Source: an uncultured Bacteroidota bacterium
GTDB lineage: Bacteria; Bacteroidota; Bacteroidia; AKYH767-A; 2013-40CM-41-45
Reading direction: 5' to 3'
Length of the DNA stretch: 64,000 bases
Assembly: GCA_937871435.1 (NCBI GenBank)
Contig: CALMQM010000025.1
Span: 32,161-96,160 of the forward strand
Part shown: piece by piece, positions 57,665 through 64,000 of the stretch
Numbering within the stretch: position 1 is the stretch's first letter
Layout of the letters: each line of letters begins with the position of its first letter
Made by a program: the position numbers and the translations under genes
The notes under the pieces: model-generated
What the model saw: only the letters and a program-made list of their open reading frames with translations
Databases searched by the model: none
What the model was told of the DNA's origin: nothing

Positions 57665-60028
57665 ATGAATCGTAATTCTTTCGTTGCAATTTTAATTCTT
57701 TCTGTTTTCTTAGTTTCCGAACTGCATGCGCAAACACTAACGCAAACCGTTCGTGGAACTGTTGTAGATCAGGTTTCACAATCTCCTCTTCCCGGAGCTA
57801 ACGTCATCGTCGTAAATTCAAATCCTTTTCTTGGTGCCGCTACTGATTTGGATGGCGCATTTGTTTTGAAAAATGTTCCTGTAGGAAAACAAACCTTGAA
57901 AATCTCCTTCCTTGGTTACAAAGAATATATTCTTCCGAACATAACGGTCACCACAGGAAAGGAAGTGGTACTTTCTGTTTCCCTCGAAGAAAATGTTGTG
58001 ATGGGAAAAGAAGTGACTATCACCGACAAAATAGAAAAAAATAAACCACTGAATGAATACAGCACTGTTAGCGCCCGAACATTTTCCGTTGAAGAAACTC
58101 AGAAATATGCGGCAGCTGTTAATGATCCTGCGCGGATGTCTACATCTTATGCAGGTGTGGTTGCAACTGACGATGGCAACAACAAAATTTCTATACGCGG
58201 AAATTCGCCAAACGGACTATTGTGGAGAATGGAGGGAGTGGAGATTCCAAACCCAAACCATTTCAGTGACGTAGGAACTTCCGGCGGCGGGATTTCAATT
58301 CTCAGTTCACAATTGCTGACCAATTCTGATTTCATGACCGGAGCCTTTCCTGCTGAATATGGAAACGCCTTATCCGGAGTGTTTGATTTGAAGCTGAGAA
58401 AAGGGAACAATCAGAAAAGTGAACGAACAATTCAGGCAGGGTTTTTAGGAACTGACCTCGCCGCTGAAGGACCTTTCAAAAAAGGGTATGATGGTTCTTA
58501 TCTGGTCAACTACCGTTATTCAACACTCTCAATACTGAGTAAATTGGGCGTGAACGTAGGAACTGCTGTGACTAATTTTCAGGATCTGAGCTACAACATT
58601 TATTTGCCAACCCGAAAATCAGGAACCTTTGGAGTATTTGGTTTCGGAGGATTGAGTTCTCAGTACAACGATGCTCCAAAAGATTCAGCCAAATGGAAAA
58701 ATACATTTGACAGATATAATTGGAATTTTACTTCAAATACAGGTGCAACAGGACTGACCCATTTTATTCAACTGACTCCCAAAAGTTATCTGCGTACTGC
58801 TCTTGTTGCTACAGGAACGGGGAAAACTTATAGAGAAGAGAAACTGGACCATAGTTATGACGGCGTGCCACAAAATGATTTGAATTATCAGCAGAATAAA
58901 CTGGCGCTGAGTTCTATTATCACGAAGAAAGTTAATTCACGCCATAGTTTTAAAGCAGGTGTTATTGCAACGGAGTTGTTTTACAATTTCAAACGCAAAG
59001 AACTTGTAAATAACACAGGGCAGTTGGAAACTCAAATTCTTCAGGATGGAGAAACAATGACTTTGCAATCTTTTGCGCAATGGAATTTTCACGCGACTGA
59101 TAAAATCACACTGAATGCGGGTTTGCATGCATTGCTTCTGACCTATAATTCTACTTATTCCATTGAACCGCGAGCATCTGTCAAATATGAATTAAATCAG
59201 AAGCAATCAATTAGTTTTGGATATGGATTACACAGTCAGATTCAGCCACTGGGTATTTATTTTGCTAAAAACACAAACAGTGATGGAACCTCGCTTCAAC
59301 CAAACAAAGATCTCGAATTAACACGGGCACATCATTTTGTTCTCGGTTACGATCGTTCTGTTACAGAATTCCTCCGGGTGAAAGTTGAAGCTTATTTGCA
59401 ACAATTGTACAATGTTCCGGTGAGCATTAAACCCGGAAGCACCTATTCTATCCTGAATAGTGAAGGGGGATATACTGTTGAGCCTTTGAAAAATTCGGGT
59501 ATTGGAAGAAACTATGGGGCTGAATTAACTGTTGAGCAATTTCTTCATCACGATTTTTATTTCCTCCTGAGTGCATCGGCATATGATTCTAAGTACAGAG
59601 CATTCAATGGAGAATGGTATAACACAAAATTCAACGGTAATTTCGCTTCTGCCTTTACAGCTGGAAAGGAATTCAAAACAGGTCCCGGATTTAAAAACAG
59701 AACAATTGGTTTTAATGTAAAAGCGCTCTATAGCGGTGGATTACGAAATACACCGATCGATCTCGAAGCTTCTAAAATAGCAGGTGAAACCAGGTATGTT
59801 GAAGATAAAGCCTACAGTTTGCAGGCAAAAGATTATTTCCGTACAGATGTAAAATTCAGTTTGCGCAGAAATCGTCCTAAGAGTACAGTAACCTGGAGTC
59901 TTGATATACAAAACGTAAGCAATGCGAAAAACGTCTTCGGAGAATATTTTGATCCATTGAGTGGAACGACTAAAACAGAATATCAAAGTCCGTTGATTCC
60001 AATCCTGAGCTACAAAGTTGATTTTTAA
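57665..60028 (+). CDS. TonB-dependent outer-membrane receptor
   Basis: 787 residues from the ATG at 57665; an earlier in-frame start lies within the promoter -10 box. Signal peptide ending ELHAQ, carboxypeptidase-like domain (about 28-110, GTVVDQVSQSPLPGANVIV), plug (about 130-240, KISIRGNSPNGLLWRMEGVE) and a 22-strand-type barrel to the C-terminus, ending in a hydrophobic strand. It lacks its own STN domain, so it would not signal directly. Ligand unknown; absence of a SusD partner argues against glycan import. Transcribed by the ECF sigma factor encoded upstream, if the shared boxes are read correctly. Confidence 0.9.
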   Translation: MNRNSFVAILILSVFLVSELHAQTLTQTVRGTVVDQVSQSPLPGANVIVVNSNPFLGAATDLDGAFVLKNVPVGKQTLKISFLGYKEYILPNITVTTGKEVVLSVSLEENVVMGKEVTITDKIEKNKPLNEYSTVSARTFSVEETQKYAAAVNDPARMSTSYAGVVATDDGNNKISIRGNSPNGLLWRMEGVEIPNPNHFSDVGTSGGGISILSSQLLTNSDFMTGAFPAEYGNALSGVFDLKLRKGNNQKSERTIQAGFLGTDLAAEGPFKKGYDGSYLVNYRYSTLSILSKLGVNVGTAVTNFQDLSYNIYLPTRKSGTFGVFGFGGLSSQYNDAPKDSAKWKNTFDRYNWNFTSNTGATGLTHFIQLTPKSYLRTALVATGTGKTYREEKLDHSYDGVPQNDLNYQQNKLALSSIITKKVNSRHSFKAGVIATELFYNFKRKELVNNTGQLETQILQDGETMTLQSFAQWNFHATDKITLNAGLHALLLTYNSTYSIEPRASVKYELNQKQSISFGYGLHSQIQPLGIYFAKNTNSDGTSLQPNKDLELTRAHHFVLGYDRSVTEFLRVKVEAYLQQLYNVPVSIKPGSTYSILNSEGGYTVEPLKNSGIGRNYGAELTVEQFLHHDFYFLLSASAYDSKYRAFNGEWYNTKFNGNFASAFTAGKEFKTGPGFKNRTIGFNVKALYSGGLRNTPIDLEASKIAGETRYVEDKAYSLQAKDYFRTDVKFSLRRNRPKSTVTWSLDIQNVSNAKNVFGEYFDPLSGTTKTEYQSPLIPILSYKVDF

Positions 60029-60107
60029 TTTTAAGAGATGAATTCACCTTTTTAATCTGAAAATTGTATCAATAATAATAATTGATTTTATTTTGGAGTT
60101 TGTGATG

Positions 60108-60146
60108 AAATGCTTCCGGTAAAATTATCCGGGAGCATTTATTTTT
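60108..60146 (+). terminator. intrinsic terminator after the TonB receptor
   Basis: 12-bp stem AAATGCTTCCGG (60108-60119) with CCGGGAGCATTT (60129-60140), one wobble, then ATTTTT. The run of A on the other side allows bidirectional use with the convergent GT87 gene. Confidence 0.85.
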
Positions 60147-60173
60147 GACAGACGGTACGATATTCAGGTCGGA

Positions 60174-61373
60174 CTATTCCTTAGCGGTCAACTTTTCAAT
60201 GCCGTGAACAGTATGTAAACTGATCATATCATACAAAATTTTAAACCAAATGATCACGCATGGTAAAGCTTTCAGAGCATACGGTTTCACCCACGTATCA
60301 CGGATAATTTTTGGAAAAAGATCCGTGGCAGATAATGAAGTCAGTATAAAAGCAAAAAGAAAGAGAGATAAATTTATTTTGTCTGGTTTGGAAATGAAAA
60401 ACCAGATACATATGCCAATCATGGCAACAATGAAAGTAGGCGATTCTGCTTTATGGTTAAAAATGATTATCCAGATTAATACCGAAGCAAGAGCTAGAGT
60501 TCTAAATGTAGATTCAGAATATTTTTTTGTAAAAATAAACGGAATCATGAACAAAATTATACCCGGAATCAGAACAAGATTTTTGTTGATGTCGAGATGA
60601 AACCAGGTGTTGATAAGACCGACCACGGAGAGACTGTAAGCGCTTTGGTAATCATTGGAAAGCAAATGACCCCAACTTTTGTAGAGAAAAAGTAGTTGAT
60701 TGAAATCGATGACAAATAAAGGCAGCAAGAAAAGAAGGATAATCCAGAATACCGAATACAATGCATTTTTCCATTTGTCAGGATAAAACAGAAATAGCGA
60801 CATGCCAACTATTCCAAAAATTTTAATATACATCGATGAGACAATACAGAGAACTGCCAGAAAAAATTTATTCTTCTCCATCAATGCGAAACTAAGTATC
60901 AGCAATCCGGCCATGAGCGCATTGGATTGAGAATTTTGCATCGATGTCATCAATTCAAAAACACATAATAGCAAAGCAAAACCTTTTTGTTTTGGACTAA
61001 GATAGGGCAGCGCATACACAGCGAAAAACAAAGCCAGTGCATTCAACAGATTCCAAAGACACAATCCAATTGAATCAGGGAACAAGGAAAATATTCCCAT
61101 AAAGAAAGAAAAAGTTGGACTGTACTTGTATAAATCCCAATGTTCCTCCGGATACATCTGATAGAGGTCTTTGTGTTCACTCAGATGAGTGAAAGAATTT
61201 TTGAAAATGATATAGTTGTTGTAATGTGTATACGTTTTATTGACCTCGGGATAAAATTCGCTTTTTTTCAGGATGGATTGAACGCCGGCAGTAATGGCAA
61301 AAATGGTCAGGATAAATCCTATGATAAGTTTGTTAGAAATTATTTTATTTAATCCTGTTTTTATAGTCGACAT
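60174..61373 (-). CDS. GT87/DUF2029-like integral membrane glycosyltransferase
   Basis: 399 residues from the ATG at 61373; a start 19 codons earlier has no sense as a signal. About nine to ten hydrophobic segments. An extracytoplasmic loop after the first helix (YPEVNKTYTHYNNYIIF, then DLYQMYPEEHWDLYKYSPTFSFFMG) matches the GT87 pattern, in which polyprenyl-phosphate sugars are donors. Acceptor unknown. It stands alone between two terminators. Confidence 0.75.
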   Translation of the reverse strand: MSTIKTGLNKIISNKLIIGFILTIFAITAGVQSILKKSEFYPEVNKTYTHYNNYIIFKNSFTHLSEHKDLYQMYPEEHWDLYKYSPTFSFFMGIFSLFPDSIGLCLWNLLNALALFFAVYALPYLSPKQKGFALLLCVFELMTSMQNSQSNALMAGLLILSFALMEKNKFFLAVLCIVSSMYIKIFGIVGMSLFLFYPDKWKNALYSVFWIILLFLLPLFVIDFNQLLFLYKSWGHLLSNDYQSAYSLSVVGLINTWFHLDINKNLVLIPGIILFMIPFIFTKKYSESTFRTLALASVLIWIIIFNHKAESPTFIVAMIGICIWFFISKPDKINLSLFLFAFILTSLSATDLFPKIIRDTWVKPYALKALPCVIIWFKILYDMISLHTVHGIEKLTAKE

Positions 61374-61430
61374 ATCCGTTGCTTCCTGCAGGTTTGTGTG
61401 TGTCGGATTAGCTGTAGCGATCCACAACAT

Positions 61431-61662
61431 CCCTTAAGAAGTTCGATAAATGTAAAAAATCAGGTTTAATTAAAAAATTATCGACAGAGAGGAGGAATGA
61501 GAATGATACATTTAACTTTTTAAATAACTCGTTCCTTCTTTAAAACAGTTGATTGTCTGTAAAATGAGTCTGTCTGTTTGTAATACAATCGTTCATGAAA
61601 CAGAGAATCTTGAGTCTTGAAATTGATCATTCAAATTGTTATTCATGCTGCGACTTTAAAAT
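61431..61662. other. intergenic region, no gene seen
   Basis: 232 bp upstream of the GT87 gene and downstream of the adhesin terminator. AT-rich, with a local repeat of the pattern GTCTGT (61555-61585), but no reading frame or clear -7 box. Confidence 0.4.
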
Positions 61663-61698
61663 AAAAAGGTTGCCTTTTTTTAAAGGCAACCTTTTTTA
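61663..61698 (-). terminator. intrinsic terminator after the T9SS adhesin
   Basis: Stem AAAAAGGTTGCCTTT with AAAGGCAACCTTTTTT and a short T loop, symmetric and usable on both strands. It lies 18 bp after the adhesin stop at 61716. Confidence 0.92.
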
Positions 61699-61715
61699 AT
61701 CATAGAAAGGGGGCG

Positions 61716-64000
61716 TTATTCTCTTATTAAAGTTAACCTTCCGGTTTCAACATCATCACCACAGATAATTTTGTAGAGATAAATACCATCCGGTGTTTCT
61801 TTGGCATCCCATTTCACCAGGTAAGTTCTTTCTTTTTCCATTTCTCCTTCAAAGAGAACTGCAATTTTCTTTCCTGTAAGTGAATAAACCTCTATTGAAC
61901 CTTTTCTGTTCTCATGGTTGTTGCGAATTTCCAAAGTCGTAACTGAATTGAAAGGATTCGGATAAGCTACAACACTCAGAGAAGGTTGCTCTACAGTATA
62001 GCTTAATCGGGTCACCTTTCCATCTGCATCAGTTACATCCGCTTCATACAATCCCGGCAAATGAGCCTGGATAGTCTGGCCGGTTAAGTTTGGATCTCCG
62101 TTCCAACTGATAGTACCTGGGTTCAAGCCATCTTCTGAAACTACAGTAAGTGTTTTTTGAGTTGGATCCATCACGATGCGGCAATGTGAACTGCAACGAG
62201 AAACGTACACACAACTTGTGCTGGTTCCACAACCGTTGCTGACTGTTACAGAATAACTACCTGTACAATTTACAACGATACTCCTGTTGTGAGAACCATT
62301 ACTCCATGTATAATAGTATCCTGTTCCTGACGGAGCATACAAAGTAGTGGATGAACCGGAGTTGAAACACAGCGTTCCTGTAATGGTACTGGATGGGCGG
62401 GCCCCAGATGTAATACAAATGCTGGACGAGCTGCTGCATCCGCTGCTATTCGTAACAGTCACACTGTATGTCCCCGGACTGCTTATAGTAAGGCATCGTC
62501 CGTGGGATCCGTTGTTCCAGGTATAACTGAGACCTGTTCCTCCGGGAGCACACAGAGTTGTACTCTGACCACTGCAAAGCGATGTTGCGCCTGCTGTAAT
62601 TGTACTGGACGGTCTCGGATTCACAACAATGATTTTTGTACATGTGCTTGAACATCCTGCACTATTCGTTACTGTCACGGAGTATGTTCCTCCGCTATTC
62701 ACAGTAATAGAACGATTGTGTGATCCATTGCTCCAGGAATAAGTGTATCCTGATCCAGAAGGAGCTGTCAATGTTACAGACTGACCCTGGCAAATTGTAT
62801 TGTTACTGCCACATCCTGTCGCTGTGATAGAACAGGAAGGACCAGCGCTTACGTAAATTGTTTTACTGCAAGTACTGCTGCATCCTGCTGCATTAGTAAC
62901 AGTAAGTGTATAGGTTCCTGCACTATTCACAGAAATACATTGCGCATGAGATCCATTGCTCCATGAATAGGTATACCCTGAACCTGAAGGGCCGCACAAT
63001 TGTACAGATTGACCGGAACAAATTGTATTGTTATTGCCGCAACCCAATGTAGAAATTGAACAGGAAGGAGCCTGGCTGACGCAAATTGTGACTCTGCAGG
63101 TGCTGCGACAACCACTTGCATTGGTTACAGTAAGTGTATACGTTCCTGCACAATTTACACTGATACATTGCTGATGAGAACCGTTACTCCAGCTATAAGT
63201 ATACCCTGAACCTGAAGGACCACACAACTGAGCAGATTGTCCCTGACAAATTGTATTGTTGCTTCCGGCTCCTGTAACTGTAATGTTGCATGAAGGAATT
63301 GGATTCACAGTAATTGTTTTTGTACAAGTACTGTTGCATCCTGAACCATTTGATACAGTGAGAGTGTAAGTACCCGTTGCGTTAACACTGATACATTGTG
63401 AATGTGAACCATTACTCCATGTGTAGGAATATCCTGTTCCGCTTGGACCGCAAAGTTGTGCGCTTTGACCCTGACAAATAGAATTGTTATTGCCACAACC
63501 TACTGTTGAAATTGTACAGGAAGGGGCGGATTGTCCACTCAATACAACTGTTGCTATACTGTCACAATGTTGTGCTGTTGTATAGGTGAAAGAATATGAA
63601 CCTGCTGAAGTAACAACTTGCCCCCATGGAAGTGTATAAGGTGTTCCATTGCAGAAAGAAGCGTTGGTTGATGTATGGTAAGCAGGATTCACAGACAAGT
63701 GAATTGTTACCGAGCTGTCACAACCTGCAGTTGTTTGATATGTATGCGAATAATTTCCTCCTGTTGAAGCACTGCCTCCCCATGGGAAATTGAAACTTGC
63801 ACCCTGGCAAATAGATTCGTTTTTATCAGTATGAATTACAGGATTTACAGTAATGTGAATAGTAACCACACTGTCACATCCTGCCAAAGACTGATATGTC
63901 CATGTGAAATCACCTGCGTGATCAGCTGAACCTCCCCAAGGAAGTGGATAAGAACCACCCTGACAAATTGCATGGGATTCAGAAGTAGAATAAGTATCAT
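61716..64000 (-). CDS. repeat-rich T9SS-secreted adhesin (partial)
   Basis: At least 761 codons; the frame stays open to base 64000, so the N-terminus and signal are missing and the apparent TTG start at 63887 is internal. From the left edge of the protein: three units of about 75 residues containing AGCDSxVTIH and LPWG, then six repeats of about 76 residues (SICQGQSAQLCGPSGTGY, TWSNGSH, GTYTLTVSN) that are Cys- and Ser/Thr-rich and PKD/Ig-like, a short linker, and a C-terminal T9SS sorting domain (VVAYPNPFNSVTTLEI, ending GIYLYKIICGDDVETGRLTLIRE broken by turns). Likely a long surface fibre protein. Confidence 0.88.
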   Translation of the reverse strand, partial: DTYSTSESHAICQGGSYPLPWGGSADHAGDFTWTYQSLAGCDSVVTIHITVNPVIHTDKNESICQGASFNFPWGGSASTGGNYSHTYQTTAGCDSSVTIHLSVNPAYHTSTNASFCNGTPYTLPWGQVVTSAGSYSFTYTTAQHCDSIATVVLSGQSAPSCTISTVGCGNNNSICQGQSAQLCGPSGTGYSYTWSNGSHSQCISVNATGTYTLTVSNGSGCNSTCTKTITVNPIPSCNITVTGAGSNNTICQGQSAQLCGPSGSGYTYSWSNGSHQQCISVNCAGTYTLTVTNASGCRSTCRVTICVSQAPSCSISTLGCGNNNTICSGQSVQLCGPSGSGYTYSWSNGSHAQCISVNSAGTYTLTVTNAAGCSSTCSKTIYVSAGPSCSITATGCGSNNTICQGQSVTLTAPSGSGYTYSWSNGSHNRSITVNSGGTYSVTVTNSAGCSSTCTKIIVVNPRPSSTITAGATSLCSGQSTTLCAPGGTGLSYTWNNGSHGRCLTISSPGTYSVTVTNSSGCSSSSSICITSGARPSSTITGTLCFNSGSSTTLYAPSGTGYYYTWSNGSHNRSIVVNCTGSYSVTVSNGCGTSTSCVYVSRCSSHCRIVMDPTQKTLTVVSEDGLNPGTISWNGDPNLTGQTIQAHLPGLYEADVTDADGKVTRLSYTVEQPSLSVVAYPNPFNSVTTLEIRNNHENRKGSIEVYSLTGKKIAVLFEGEMEKERTYLVKWDAKETPDGIYLYKIICGDDVETGRLTLIRE
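62270..63530 (-). repeat. 228-bp tandem coding repeats in the adhesin
   Basis: Five to six units of 76 codons with high nucleotide similarity (boundaries near 63525, 63295, 63070, 62840, 62610 and 62400). Such repeats recombine easily, so copy number probably varies between strains and may be mis-assembled. Confidence 0.8.

Noticed and set aside
61555..61590. GTCTGT repeats upstream of the GT87 gene as regulator sites
   Set aside because: The copies are irregularly spaced, not palindromic, and lack a nearby -7 box.

Overview
The window looks like a chromosomal segment of a Bacteroidota bacterium. The evidence is C-terminal type IX secretion (T9SS) sorting domains on proteins at 1-357, 25049-26083 and 61716-64000, an ECF sigma/FecR/STN/TonB-receptor module, outer-membrane beta-barrel and SpII lipoprotein genes, and promoters with the phylum's TAnnTTTG -7 box. 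No rRNA, tRNA, CRISPR array, transposase or phage gene was seen.

Layout. 1-4424: surface protein remnant, lipoprotein, acyltransferase, HD phosphohydrolase and a cNMP-sensing hybrid histidine kinase. 4772-21850: purine catabolism (guanine deaminase, XdhC, then a seven-gene minus-strand operon xdhA-xdhB-puuD-allB-alc-uraD-uraH running from xanthine to ureidoglycolate plus urea, and a malate-synthase-like DUF6986 protein). A five-gene DltABCD-like activation/acyl-transfer cluster with a polysaccharide deacetylase (8142-13217) lies inside it. 21940-24816: porin-like protein and a DinB/NRDE/ATP-grasp operon. 25049-37625: periplasmic and redox genes (Omp28-like, DoxX, SMP-30, GlcG, YHS proteins, SDR, kinase, stand-alone CoaB, Rieske/ferric-reductase fusion, VOC). 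37710-48780: alpha-glucan and sugar oxidation genes (GMC oxidoreductase, aquaporin, debranching enzyme, glucose dehydrogenase, GH63-like, GH57, glycosyltransferase). 49083-53060: regulators (Crp/Fnr, thioredoxin-like protein, sigma-54 activator) and a LysE-type exporter. 53355-60028: ECF sigma module. 60174-64000: GT87-like membrane protein and a repeat-rich T9SS adhesin.

Regulation is the most striking content. (1) Nine intergenic promoters between 24.8 and 52.4 kb share a 16-bp palindrome TGT(C/A)-N8-(G/T)ACA followed, always exactly 21 bp later, by a -7 box ending in TTTG or TTCG. This is the geometry of a class II Crp/Fnr promoter, and a Crp/Fnr gene lies in the block. (2) That crp gene and an upstream thioredoxin-like gene follow a sigma-54 -24/-12 promoter with an upstream array of TCCCAA-N4-TTGGGA palindromes, next to a gene for a PAS-GAF-AAA+ sigma-54 activator. 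(3) Directly 3' of crp, about 195 nt predicts as an unrecognised small RNA: five hairpins with varied stems, all presenting a C[CYGUAA]G loop, then an intrinsic terminator. (4) The ECF sigma gene, a GIN-domain lipoprotein gene and a TonB-dependent receptor gene share the bipartite element ATAGGGGKA-N12-GTTGTCT. Together, (1)-(3) suggest a cascade: sigma-54 activator, then trx-crp-sRNA, then a stress/redox/storage regulon of about 25 genes. All of this was read by eye and remains inference until tested.
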